From positions 1-64,000 of the forward strand of contig CAZLWV010000001.1 of the NCBI GenBank assembly GCA_964563135.1: 64,000 nucleotides of DNA. Direction: 5' to 3'. The position numbers were made by a program, and so were the translations under genes. This document shows, piece by piece, positions 27,078 to 38,374 of this stretch. The notes below the pieces were generated by a model. It ran no database searches and was not told the origin of the DNA. It saw only the letters and a list, made by a program, of their open reading frames with translations. Positions within the stretch are counted from its first letter, which is position 1. Every line of letters begins with the position of its first letter. The stretch comes from JAAYAY01 sp964563135. GTDB lineage: Bacteria > Planctomycetota > Planctomycetia > Pirellulales > Thermoguttaceae.

Positions 27078-29774
27078 GTGATTCCGTTGCGCCGAGTTGC
27101 GTTTCTGTTGCTCGTCCTGCTCGCGGCCTCAAGGGCACTGGGCGACGTGCGGTCCCCCCGCATCGTCTCCCCGCACAATGCCGATGCCTACAGCTTGAAG
27201 ACCTTTGCCGACTTTCACCGCTGGCGGGATCTCACGGGTGACGAACGGGCCTGGGAGATCTACAAGTACCTTGCCGACACCCGGACCGGCGTGTTTCACA
27301 TGCACGAGGTTTGCGAGGGGACCGATACCCTCAGCGAGTACGTGACCGTCCGCGACCCCGTCAAGATCCTCAATGTGTACGGCTACGGCTACTGCGCCAT
27401 TTTTGGGCCATTCATGGCCGGAGTATCGGAAGGGGCGGGGCTGGGCCCGGCCAGATCCCTGATCCTTTCCGACTGGCGGCACGTTGTTGCCGAGGCCTTC
27501 TATGGGGGCCGCTGGCATTACCTGGATGTCGACGTTCGCGCCGCATTCCGCCGCCCCGACGGCACCCTGGCCTCGTTCGAGCAGTCCCGCACGGATCCGA
27601 CCCTCTGGGTGAACCGGGGACCTTTGTTCTTTCCCAACGACGATCTGGAGCACGTCCGCAAGGTCTATGCGGCCACGCCGTTCTACTGCCATTACGGCTT
27701 TCATCAGACGGGCCACACGATGGACTACGTTCTCCGCCAGGGGGAAACGTTCACTCGCTGGTGGACTCCGCAAGGAGGCCGCTGGCACCATCTGGCCGCC
27801 TACCACGAGGACCAGTTCGTGCGCCGGCTCATCGAAACCGAGCCGCGAGGGCCGGCTCCCAACCACCGCCAGTTCACGGTCCACAACTACGGCAACGGAC
27901 GCTTCGTCTACCGGCCCAACTTGAAGGCGCCCTCCACCGACTTCGAGGACGGTGCTTACGACAGCAAGAATGTCGCCCCCGGCGCCGAGGGCCTGACTGT
28001 CAGCCGCGGCGCCGACGGCTATGCCGTGTTTGAAGTCCACACTCCCTACATCATCGTGCCCAAGGTCAACCAGCTCGAAACGACCGACGACGACTGCGAA
28101 GCATCCGTCGTCGAGCTGGATGCCGATGGAACCGACCTTTCGGTTTCGCTGGATCACGGCGTCACCTGGCAGGCGATCGCACCCACATCAGGCACCGGCA
28201 ACTTCGACCTGACGCGGCACGTGGCGGGTACCTACGGCTATCTGCTGCGGCTCGGCCTTCGCAGCCACTCGCGGCCCGCCCTCGTCAGACGACTGGCGAT
28301 CACCACGTGGGTCCAGGTCGCCCCCGCGTCGCTACCCAGCCTTCGGGCCGGGCGCAACGTGATGGAGTACCGCCGAGGCGACGACCACGGGCTCTCGACC
28401 CGGGTGCTGGCAGTCTGCTCCGACACGAGCAAGCCCAGCGAACTTCGCAAGCAGGTTCTGCGGATGCCCAAAGACTACGATCCCGATCGAAAGACCGCCC
28501 GAATCCGTGGTGAGGTAACCGCGCGTGTGGTCGCTCCGCCTGGAACGGGAATCGCCTGGTTCACCGCGGAGGGGAGCTTTCGTACCCACCAGCAGGAGGC
28601 AGCCGCGCAGACACACAACACCATCGCCTATGCCATCGTCGCCCCTCAAGCCTTTCAAGAGGTCTACTGGGCCAGCGTGCCGACCGACATGGGACACTGG
28701 CATTACAACGCCGCGAGCGAAGTGATGCTCGATCGCCCGGTCAAGCACCTCTTTGTGCGTTACGACGGCGAACCTGCCGTCAACAACTTCAAGATCTATG
28801 CCCATTGCCTCGACGACTATCCTAAGGTCGCAAGTCCTGTCGTCGTCACCCACACCTGGAGCGAAGGGGGAGTGGAGAAAACCCGACGCGTGACGTTGGA
28901 GCGCGCGGACCAGTATGAGATCGTCGCCGGGGACGACCCGGTGGACCGCTCCATCGAGATCGCCGTGCCGTCCGACGGAGAGAACCAGGCGGAAGCGGCG
29001 GCAGCCGCGACCCCGGTCGAGCAGCCCGACTGGCTCGAACCCATGCGGGCTGTTCATGCCCGTTTCCGCGGCAAGCCCGGCACGTTTGCCGAGTTGGGTG
29101 ATTCGATCACCGATTCGCGCGCGTTCTGGTCGTCGCTTCGCTGGCAGCGAGATGCGGCGCCGCCCGAGATGCAGACGGCCTACGGACTGGTCAGCGGCCA
29201 CATGCTGGAGGAGTGCTGGGATTGGAAGGGCCCCGCGTTCGGCAACCAGGGGGGCCAGACGATCCGCTGGGCGAGCGAGAATCTGCCCAGCTGGCTTCAA
29301 GAGCTGAATCCGGAAGCCGCTATCCTGATGTTCGGCACCAACGATCTGAACCAAGTCGCCGTCGAGGACTACGAGAAAACCCTGGAGCAGGTCGTCCGGC
29401 GCTGTCTGGAAAACGGCACGGTGGTGATTCTGAGCACGATTCCTCCCTGCCACGGCAGGGTCGAGAAGGCCGCCGAGTTTGCCGAGGCGGCCCGCCGTGT
29501 GGGACGCAAACTGCATGTACCGCTGACCGACTTCCATGCCGAGATCCTCACCCGCCGCCCACAGGATTGGGACGGCGCCCTCGACCAATTCGCCGCCTAC
29601 GAAGGCTACGACGTTCCCACCCTCATCGCCCGCGACGGCGTCCATCCCTCGAACCCAAAACCGTACCAGGCGACTTATTCCCCCGAAGCCCTCCAGAACA
29701 ACGGCTTCTCCCTCCGCAATTACCTGGTCCTGTTGAAGTACGCAGAGGTCATTCGCCGCGTGTTAACACCATAG
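27078..29774 (+). CDS. exported transglutaminase-like protein fused to an SGNH/GDSL hydrolase
   Basis: An 898-residue secreted fusion. After a signal peptide, residues ~55-160 form a transglutaminase-like core with a visible triad: Cys106 in YGYGYC, His135 in WRHVVAEAF and Asp150 in WHYLDVD. A long beta-rich middle follows. Residues ~665-898 are an SGNH hydrolase: GDSI (Ser676), GTND (Asn755) and DGVH (Asp853, His856). The first part may process peptides or amide links and the second probably removes acyl or acetyl groups from glycans; both are inferred. The GTG start at 27078 has GGAGGTGA just upstream and follows the beta-helix gene by three bases, so this is one operon. Confidence 0.88.
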   Translation: MIPLRRVAFLLLVLLAASRALGDVRSPRIVSPHNADAYSLKTFADFHRWRDLTGDERAWEIYKYLADTRTGVFHMHEVCEGTDTLSEYVTVRDPVKILNVYGYGYCAIFGPFMAGVSEGAGLGPARSLILSDWRHVVAEAFYGGRWHYLDVDVRAAFRRPDGTLASFEQSRTDPTLWVNRGPLFFPNDDLEHVRKVYAATPFYCHYGFHQTGHTMDYVLRQGETFTRWWTPQGGRWHHLAAYHEDQFVRRLIETEPRGPAPNHRQFTVHNYGNGRFVYRPNLKAPSTDFEDGAYDSKNVAPGAEGLTVSRGADGYAVFEVHTPYIIVPKVNQLETTDDDCEASVVELDADGTDLSVSLDHGVTWQAIAPTSGTGNFDLTRHVAGTYGYLLRLGLRSHSRPALVRRLAITTWVQVAPASLPSLRAGRNVMEYRRGDDHGLSTRVLAVCSDTSKPSELRKQVLRMPKDYDPDRKTARIRGEVTARVVAPPGTGIAWFTAEGSFRTHQQEAAAQTHNTIAYAIVAPQAFQEVYWASVPTDMGHWHYNAASEVMLDRPVKHLFVRYDGEPAVNNFKIYAHCLDDYPKVASPVVVTHTWSEGGVEKTRRVTLERADQYEIVAGDDPVDRSIEIAVPSDGENQAEAAAAATPVEQPDWLEPMRAVHARFRGKPGTFAELGDSITDSRAFWSSLRWQRDAAPPEMQTAYGLVSGHMLEECWDWKGPAFGNQGGQTIRWASENLPSWLQELNPEAAILMFGTNDLNQVAVEDYEKTLEQVVRRCLENGTVVILSTIPPCHGRVEKAAEFAEAARRVGRKLHVPLTDFHAEILTRRPQDWDGALDQFAAYEGYDVPTLIARDGVHPSNPKPYQATYSPEALQNNGFSLRNYLVLLKYAEVIRRVLTP

Positions 29775-29830
29775 GCAGCAAAACCTATCAACTGCCTGCC
29801 ACACTCCCCTCAGCCTCTCTCACCATTTCG

Positions 29831-29859
29831 TTGCCCCGTTTTCACCTTTCCGGTACCAT
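29831..29859 (+). promoter_or_regulatory. predicted promoter of the Ntn amidohydrolase gene
   Basis: TTGCCC (29831-29836), a 17-base spacer and TACCAT (29854-29859), each 4 of 6 against the sigma-70 consensus. The start codon at 29906 would be about 40 bases downstream of transcription start. Confidence 0.4.
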
Positions 29860-29905
29860 GCAGACAACAGCCGAGAATCACCTTTGCATTTCACGGAGCG
29901 ACCCT

Positions 29906-30946
29906 ATGCGGCGAAAACCGTCCCGTCGAGGCGGGGTACTTTGCGGACTACTGGTTTCCATGTCGGGTGTTCTCCTCGTTGAGGGCTACGGCCCGATCAA
30001 GACGCTGGCGTCGCTCGAGAAGGTGGACGACCAGCCGACGTATGTGATGCACTACGAGGGGGGCTATTTTCTCGACCTGTTCGTTCACTGGGGCGTGCAG
30101 TGGCCCGTGTACCGGCAGATCGAACGGTTGGTCAATCCGGACGCCTGCACCAGTTTCGTGGCATACGGCAAGGACGCCGACCCGGTTTTCGGGCGAAACT
30201 TCGATTGGGCCCATCCCTCGACCCTGGTCCTGTTCACCGATCCGCCGGGTGGGCATGCGTCGGTGGCGATGGTCGACCTGTACTATCTGGGCCTCAACCA
30301 GCTTCAGCAGATACCCTGGTTCCGGCGGCCCACCCTGCTGGCCGCCCCGTACGCCGTCATGGACGGTATGAACGAGTGCGGCCTTGCCGTCTCGCAGAAT
30401 GCCGTTCCGCGGCGTCCGCAGCCCTACCGCCCCGATCGGCCGGCCCTGATCTCCAACCAGGTCATGCGGGTGATCCTCGATCGTGCCGCCAATGTGGACG
30501 AGGCCCTCGACCTGCTCGATGATTTCAACATCGTGTTTCCGGTCATCGGCTGCCATCTGCACCTGGCCGATGCCTCCGGCCGGTCGGCCGTCGTCGAGTT
30601 CACCGGAGGCCGGATGGTCGTTGTCCGCAGTACGAAACCCTGGCAGGTATCCACCAACTTCCTGATCTCCGAAGTGCACCCGGACGGTGCGCGGTCGCCT
30701 TGCCGGCGCTACAGTCTGGCCTACCGGCGTCTCGAAGCGGTCGACGGGGCGATTCCGCAGGAGCAGGCGATGGAACTTCTGGCCGTAACGTCCCAGCCAA
30801 TCACGATCTGGTCTGTCGTCTACAACCTCCGCAGCGGTCGGGTCCTGGTCGCCTCTGGACGCGACTACGGCGACCTGCGGGAGTTCCAGTTGCCGATGGA
30901 GGCCCGTCCGGAACCCTCCACGGCACGACCGCAGCCCGCCGAATAG
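29906..30946 (+). CDS. exported linear-amide C-N hydrolase (choloylglycine hydrolase/AAT-like Ntn hydrolase)
   Basis: A 346-residue Ntn hydrolase. After an N-terminal signal region the motif DACTSFVAYGKD places the nucleophile at Cys81, followed by VFGRNFDW with the conserved Arg and Asp. APYAVMDGMNECGLAVSQ is the second conserved block. This pattern fits the choloylglycine hydrolase/acyl-CoA:6-APA acyltransferase group, which cleaves linear amides. The N-terminal ~80 residues would have to be removed to free the cysteine. ATG 29906 is preceded by GGAG. The substrate is unknown. Confidence 0.85.
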   Translation: MRRKPSRRGGVLCGLLVSMSGVLLVEGYGPIKTLASLEKVDDQPTYVMHYEGGYFLDLFVHWGVQWPVYRQIERLVNPDACTSFVAYGKDADPVFGRNFDWAHPSTLVLFTDPPGGHASVAMVDLYYLGLNQLQQIPWFRRPTLLAAPYAVMDGMNECGLAVSQNAVPRRPQPYRPDRPALISNQVMRVILDRAANVDEALDLLDDFNIVFPVIGCHLHLADASGRSAVVEFTGGRMVVVRSTKPWQVSTNFLISEVHPDGARSPCRRYSLAYRRLEAVDGAIPQEQAMELLAVTSQPITIWSVVYNLRSGRVLVASGRDYGDLREFQLPMEARPEPSTARPQPAE

Positions 30947-31378
30947 AAGGAGTCCTCGAGAGAAACACGAGAATCGGCGCCCGACAGGGCGGTTGCCGGC
31001 CTGGCTGCTGTCTGGCCACCGTATGAAGGAGGACCTGCAACGTAGTTGCCGGGGTTTTTGCGTCAGGATATGCAGTCGATTCGAGGAATCGCGTCGCAGC
31101 GGACAAGGATCGCTGTGTTCTGGCGGCGGCCTCTGGCGATGCGGCAATCGCCTTCCAGAACGCTTGACCCCATCTCCCGGGGAGCGTTAGAATGCCGGCA
31201 ACGGCTGATTCGACTTCGCCTCCGTCCGCATCGGATCCGCGAGGCACGAACGGATGGCAGGCAACGACTCCCCGTGCATCGTGAAGTCGCGGCGGGTGAA
31301 TCGGCCGTCTGGCGGTGAGGATCCGGCGGACCTCTGTGCGTCCATCGCCCCGGCATGCCCTTTCGGCGAGACCCTACG
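30947..31378. other. intergenic region upstream of selA
   Basis: About 430 bases. I looked for a tRNA-Sec gene (long acceptor, TCA anticodon, TTCGA T-loop) because selA follows, and found none. No other gene is supported. Confidence 0.4.
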
Positions 31379-32785
31379 ATGTGCTCCTCCAAGCAAGACG
31401 CATTGCGACTGATTCCGGCGGTCGAGACCCTACTGAGCGAATCGCCTCTGCTGGAACTCGGCCGGTCGGTTCCACGGCGGGTGGTGGTGAGCGCGGTCCG
31501 CAAGGCGGTCGAACGGGCAAGGGACACGATTCTCGCGCGGGATTCCGAGGAGATCACGGAGCAGGCCCTGCGCCGATCGATCGTGGCCGGTGCGGTCGAC
31601 CGCGTGTTGTTCGCCTCCCAGCCCCATTACCGCAAGGCGGTCAATGCCACCGGCGTGATCCTGCATACCGGCCTGGGACGGGCGGTGCTTGCCCGGGAGG
31701 TGATCGACCAGATCGCCACAGAGCTGGCCGGTTATTCGCTGCTTCAGATCGATCTGGAAACCGGGAAGCGAGGCAGCCGGACTCCTCGGATCGAACGGCT
31801 CCTCGAGGAATTGACCGGTGCCGAAGCGGCCACCGTCGTCAACAACAATGCCGCCGCCACGTCGATCGTGCTCAACACGGTTGCCTCGGGCAAGGAAGTG
31901 ATCGTTTCGCGCGGTCAGCTTGTCGAGATCGGGGGCTCTTTCCGGCTCCCTGAGGTCATGGAGGCCAGTGGAGCCCATCTTGTGGAGGTAGGGACGACCA
32001 ACAAAACCCATCCGCGAGACTACGAACAGGCGATCGGCGAGAACACGGCCGCCCTGCTTCGGGTCCACCCCAGCAACTACAGGATCTCCGGATTCACCTC
32101 CGAGGTACCTCTGGAGACCATGGTCCAGATCGCCCGGAAACACAAGCTTGTGATCATCGACGATGTGGGGGCCGGATCGCTGATCGACGTCAGCCGTTTT
32201 GGGTTCGAGCGGGAGCCCACCCTGCAGGAATCGGTGCGGGCAGGAGCCGATCTGGTTACCTCCAGTGCCGACAAACTGATCGGGGCCGCCCAGGGCGGAA
32301 TCATCCTGGGGCGCAAGGGACTGATTGACGCGATCCGAAAGAACCCGTTTGCCCGTATTGTACGTCCGGGAAAGCTCGCGCTGGCGGCCCTGGAGACGAC
32401 GCTGGCCCTGTTCCTGGATCCCGAGGAGGCCATCCGGCGAGTCCCGACACTCGCGATGCTGGCCCGGGCTTTCGAGGACATTGCAGCCCAGGCGACCCGG
32501 ATCACTGAGGCCCTCAAGGATCGGCGGGTCGCCGCGGAGTTGTCTGTGGTTGACGGAGCATCGCAGATGGGGAGCGGTTCCCTCCCCACCCAAAGCCTGC
32601 CGACGCGTCTGGTCGCTCTGGCCCCTCGCTGCCAATCCGCCGCGGCGCTGGCCAAGCGGCTCCGCCAGGGAAGCCCCTCCGTGATTGCCCGCGTCAAGGC
32701 CGATCAGGTGCTCATCGATCCGCGAACGTTGCTCGAGGGCGATGAAGCGATTCTGATAGAAGCCGTAGCCAGGACATGTGTCTGA
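31379..32785 (+). CDS. selA: L-seryl-tRNA(Sec) selenium transferase SelA
   Basis: A 468-residue PLP enzyme that converts Ser-tRNA(Sec) to Sec-tRNA(Sec) with selenophosphate. Hallmarks are NATGVILHTGLGRA, YSLLQIDLETGKRG, VNNNAAA, VHPSNYRISGFT, IIDDVGAGSLID and the PLP lysine Lys299 in SSADKLIGAAQGG. Length is typical. ATG 31379 is preferred to 31355; both have weak ribosome binding sites. It leads a selA-selB-selenoprotein array. No selD or selC is present in the window. Confidence 0.97.
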   Translation: MCSSKQDALRLIPAVETLLSESPLLELGRSVPRRVVVSAVRKAVERARDTILARDSEEITEQALRRSIVAGAVDRVLFASQPHYRKAVNATGVILHTGLGRAVLAREVIDQIATELAGYSLLQIDLETGKRGSRTPRIERLLEELTGAEAATVVNNNAAATSIVLNTVASGKEVIVSRGQLVEIGGSFRLPEVMEASGAHLVEVGTTNKTHPRDYEQAIGENTAALLRVHPSNYRISGFTSEVPLETMVQIARKHKLVIIDDVGAGSLIDVSRFGFEREPTLQESVRAGADLVTSSADKLIGAAQGGIILGRKGLIDAIRKNPFARIVRPGKLALAALETTLALFLDPEEAIRRVPTLAMLARAFEDIAAQATRITEALKDRRVAAELSVVDGASQMGSGSLPTQSLPTRLVALAPRCQSAAALAKRLRQGSPSVIARVKADQVLIDPRTLLEGDEAILIEAVARTCV

Positions 32786-32984
32786 TGGGTCAAGCGATGG
32801 GCACGTCACGCAGGCAGTTGAAGACCGAGAGACGATTGATGTCTGGATGGGAAGTGTTTTTGGCCGTCCGGCGGTAGACCGCCAAGAGCCGGGCTTCCGC
32901 CCGTCGGCGTCGCGCATCGGCTGCGCAAGGATCAACAGGGCGGAGAGACATCTTGAAACCGTGTCCCAGCAGGGAATCGTGTCC

Positions 32985-34919
<1,935 letters not shown>

Positions 34920-35235
34920 CCGACTGAGCCTTCTTGGGTGGCGATTCATTCTGCGAGCTCCTCGCCAGGCAGGGACAGGGAAACAGGCAAGCTGCCGGCA
35001 TCGATCCCAGGAGCTTCAGGGCCGGTCGACGTGGGGAATCCGGGTTTTCCTGGGAGCGATCGCAGGAGATTGACAGCTTCGTGACGCCGGCACGAGAATG
35101 TGCTCGACAGGCGAGGCAGCAAACGCTACAATGCGGCCACACGTCGGAAGCAGGGGTTTTTCTTCCGACGGTGCGGCGTTTGGCACGGGACGTTCTTTGC
35201 AGGAATGGCCTTGTCCATTCAGGAAGGCGGTGTTT
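34920..35235. other. selB to selenoprotein-gene intergenic region
   Basis: About 315 bases without a gene; I saw no tRNA-Sec. It holds the promoter at 35104-35132. Confidence 0.5.
35104..35132 (+). promoter_or_regulatory. predicted sigma-70-like promoter of the selenoprotein gene
   Basis: TCGACA (35104-35109), a 17-base spacer and TACAAT (35127-35132): each hexamer matches 5 of 6 consensus bases. This is the best promoter match I found in the window. Transcription would begin near 35139, leaving a leader of about 97 bases. Confidence 0.6.
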
Positions 35236-37008
35236 ATGCGAACATGGTCTCGCTATTTCGGGGGTCTAATCGGCACAGTAAGCGTGCTAGTGCTTACCGC
35301 CACGGCCGGTGGCGAAAGCTGTTCCCTTGAATTGAAGAAGGTGGACGATTCCAGCCGTGGAGGGTACATCTACCGAGCGGCTTCCTCGCAGTCGGTGCAC
35401 AGGTCGTTTGGAACGGGCGGCTGGGTGTCGGATGAAGAGTCCGCCAAGTTCAAGAGAATTGTGAAGAAGGAACCCGACAGCTACCGTGCAGAGCAGCCGA
35501 TTCGCGGGGTCGTCACTTTTGGGACGCTGACTTTCGGCTTTGTGCTGGATACCTCGGTGGAGTCGAAGAAACCTGCGGAGGCGGAGAAGAAGGACGCATC
35601 GAGGGAGAAGACCGGCCAGGGCGAACAGGAGAAAGCAGCGGAACCCGAACCATCCGACGGGCTGCTATCTGCAATCTCTCGATGGTTGACGGGCGATACG
35701 AAGGAGCCGAAGAAGGCCCAGCCCAAGGGTCTGGCCTTCCGCCCGGTGCCCTACGATCGCCTGTACTTCGATTTCGATCGCGACGGCGATCTGACCGACG
35801 AGAAGGTGATCGAGGCCAGTTCAAGCAGCAATGCCAACAACAACACGTACTTCTCGACGTCGTTCCCACGGCTCGACGTTCCCATCGAGGTGGATTCGGA
35901 GAAGCTGGATTATGCTTGTTCTCTTCGCGTGACGGCATACGGTACGAACGACTACGGTTACGTGAACAGTTCGTTCAGTTCAGCCGCGTACCGGGAAGGC
36001 GAGATCACCCTCGGGGGCAAGAAGCATCGCCTCCTTCTCATCGATTTCAATGGCAATGGGCGCTATGACGATCGCGGGAAGTTCGATCGCTCGGTCCACA
36101 TGTCCGACAACCAGGTCTATGCGTCCCGTGGAGACCTGCTCTACGTGGACCCCGACCTGGAGGCCACTTCCCGGAACCCCTATGACGTGACCAGCGCGGA
36201 GGATCTCTACGAGGTGAGCCGTCTGGTCCTCGTGGATGGGCAGTTCCACGAGTTGACCGTTTCTCCGTCGGGCAGCAAGCTCACGCTCGAACCTTCCAAG
36301 GTTCCAGTTGGCCATGTCACCAACCCGGTCGGAGCATTCTCCGCCCTCGTGTACGGCGAGCCGGGAGTCATCAAGATCCGGAGCGATGATTCGGGCAAAG
36401 CTCTCGTGCCGGCCGGTTCCTGGAAACTCAAGAACTACACCCTCGATCGAACGGGCTTCGAGCCAGCCAAGAAGGCGGCTCCCCAGGCGGAACCCTCCGT
36501 GCTTGACGTTCTCGCCGAGGCCCTGGGGCCCACGTTTGATGCCCGAGCACCCGGCAGCACTGTCGTCGCCGCCAACGCGACGATGGACTACCAGGCGGTG
36601 GACGTCCAAGAGGGCCAGGCCACCGAACTTGCCTTCGGTCCGCCCTACCGCCCCATGGTGAGCGTTCAGTACCGCCAGAGCGCCAACCAGGTGTCGCTGG
36701 GCATGTCGCTGGTGGGTTCCGCGGGAGAGATCTGCACCAGCATGCGGGTCAACGGGACCCAGCCTGCCAAGCCGAAGTTCACGGTCACCGACCCGGCGGG
36801 CAAAACGGTTGTCGAAGGCGAGTTCGAGTATGGATGAGGCTTCACCTGCCGGTACTCGTGGCGAGTACCTTCCGAACCGGCTGATGAGTACACCGTTCGT
36901 GTCCGCATGAATGGCGGCCCCTTCAAGATCGATTCCGAGTACAAGAGCATCCTGCGCAAGAGCGATCTGACCGGAAACGGGCGGATCCACGCGGTGATGG
37001 CCGATTGA
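35236..37008 (+). CDS. predicted exported selenoprotein: in-frame UGA (Sec534) read through
   Basis: Exported protein of 590 residues if the TGA at 36835-36837 is read as Sec; ordinary gene finding stops at 533. After a signal peptide it has a Lys/Glu-rich linker (~113-160) and calcium-loop-like Asp motifs (YFDFDRDGDLTDE near 172, DFNGNGRYDDRG near 270). The C-terminal domain is split by the UGA: GKTVVEGEFEYG before it, then Sec-GFTCRYSWRVP and YTVRVRMNGGPFKI to the TGA at 37006-37008. The Sec forms a U-x3-C pair. Evidence for recoding is the protein-like continuation of one domain, a perfect hairpin downstream and selAB directly upstream. ATG 35236 has AGGAAGG ahead. Function is unknown; a thiol/selenol redox site outside the cytoplasm is inferred. 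The alternative is a nonsense-truncated gene. Confidence 0.8.
36851..36869 (+). promoter_or_regulatory. predicted bacterial SECIS hairpin
   Basis: GGTACTCG (36851-36858) and CGAGTACC (36862-36869) pair perfectly, with a three-base loop TGG (36859-36861). The loop begins 22 bases after the UGA, within the roughly 16-37-base range used for bacterial SECIS prediction, and carries a G in its first two positions. It lies wholly inside the coding sequence, as bacterial SECIS elements do. Confidence 0.7.
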
Positions 37009-37123
37009 TCGACAACACCCGACGCCGGGAGGTCATCGCGACCTCCCGGCATTCTTTTGGCGGATGGACGTGAGGAGCGGCCGAGCGATCCTCGTTGTCC
37101 GATTTCTGGTCGTGAGGGAACCC

Positions 37124-38209
37124 ATGCAAATGAACCTGTTCGTCCTGCGTATGTCCGTGCTGGCCGCAATTTCGTGCCTTGGTCTGATTCCCGGCGTGAC
37201 TCTTGCCGATGCGCCCGATTCACTACCGGCTCGCGACGATTTCGAGTCGAAGTTTGCGCTCAAGTGGGAAACGATTCGGCCCGATCCGACGCACATGTCG
37301 CTGGAATCGCATCCCGGCAAGTTGACGATCACCACCCAGTACGGATCGATTCACAAGGCCCAGACGACTGCCAAGAATCTCCTGTTCCTCGATGTCCCTG
37401 AAGGGCTGAATGACTTTGTCGCAACGACGTGCGTCGAAGATTTCCTCCCCGAGACGCCGTGGCAACAAGCGGGTCTGATGTTCTACAACGACGACGACCA
37501 CTTCATCAAATGGGTTCGCGACTACACCAGCCGTGGTTTTCCGGTTCTGAACTGCAACTGGGAAATCATCCCTCTCAATACGGGCGTTCACGCTCCAGTT
37601 GAGATCAGCAAGGAGAAGCTCTGGCTCCGCGTGATCAAGCGAGGCAACATCTTCCAGTGCCTTGCCAGCGAGGACGGCAAAACATGGACCACCTACTTCG
37701 ACATGCCTTGGGGCGACGGCAGCTTGAAGAAAGTGGGACTCGTCGCCAAGAACGGCCCTGTCGAGGGGGACATGGAGGCCCAGTTCGATTTCTTCGAACT
37801 CCGCAAACCCACCGAGGAAGAACTTGCCGATCCGGTCTACAAGCTGCGTCAGGAACTCCAGGGAACCTGGCGTGCGGTGGAGCGGAAGATCAGCGGCAAG
37901 CCCGTTTCCGAAGGTCCGGATACGCTGCTGACGGTGACCCCCGGCACACTCACGCTCAAGGAGAAACGCAACCTCGTGGTCAGCTACACGGTGGACCTGA
38001 ACGTTTCTCCCCATCGTATTGTGCTGATCCCACGAGCGCACGGCATTGGCCAGCTACTGAATGGGGTCTTCTGCCTGGAAGGCAATTCTCTTACGATCGT
38101 GGTCAACCCCAAGGTCAACGGCCCGATGCCTGAGGAGCTGGATTCCAAGGAAGGTGACGGCTACCTGTTCCTGAGAATGCAGCGAGAGAAGTCGGAGGAA
38201 AGCAAGTAG
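37124..38209 (+). CDS. exported DUF1349-like and TIGR03067-like domain protein
   Basis: A 361-residue exported protein. After the signal peptide (MSVLAAISCLGLIPGVTLAD) comes a DUF1349-like concanavalin-type domain (WQQAGLMFYNDDDHFIKWVR, LWLRVIKRGNIFQCLASEDG). The C-terminal ~110 residues resemble the planctomycete TIGR03067 domain (LQGTWRAVERKISGKPV, YLFLRMQRE). Both families are of unknown function; the first may bind carbohydrate. ATG 37124 has GAGGGAA upstream. It lies 115 bases after the selenoprotein gene on the same strand and may share its transcript. Confidence 0.8.
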   Translation: MQMNLFVLRMSVLAAISCLGLIPGVTLADAPDSLPARDDFESKFALKWETIRPDPTHMSLESHPGKLTITTQYGSIHKAQTTAKNLLFLDVPEGLNDFVATTCVEDFLPETPWQQAGLMFYNDDDHFIKWVRDYTSRGFPVLNCNWEIIPLNTGVHAPVEISKEKLWLRVIKRGNIFQCLASEDGKTWTTYFDMPWGDGSLKKVGLVAKNGPVEGDMEAQFDFFELRKPTEEELADPVYKLRQELQGTWRAVERKISGKPVSEGPDTLLTVTPGTLTLKEKRNLVVSYTVDLNVSPHRIVLIPRAHGIGQLLNGVFCLEGNSLTIVVNPKVNGPMPEELDSKEGDGYLFLRMQREKSEESK

Positions 38210-38316
38210 TCTCCCGAAGCGGCTTGTCTGCCGGCCGGAATGTGTCATCGCGCAGGCCGCAAGAAAGAGCGCCGTTTCCCGGCGGGCAGTGGGGGCGTAC
38301 GCATCGATCGCCAGCA

Positions 38317-38353
38317 CGTAACCGTTTACGGGCAAAGGCCGTGAACGGTTACG
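38317..38353. repeat. 15-bp-stem hairpin next to the conserved block
   Basis: CGTAACCGTTTACGG (38317-38331) pairs with CCGTGAACGGTTACG (38339-38353) with one G-U type position; the loop is 7 bases. Read on the minus strand it follows the conserved block at 38375-38423, just as the hairpin at 7327-7388 follows its copy. Confidence 0.75.
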
Positions 38354-38374
38354 CCTTCAGCAGTTGCCGGACGA

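Noticed and set aside
36835..36837. UGA as a simple stop, with the downstream frame as chance
   Set aside because: The 56 codons after it continue the same domain with ordinary protein composition, and a perfect hairpin and selAB are adjacent. I kept a residual possibility of a recent nonsense mutation.
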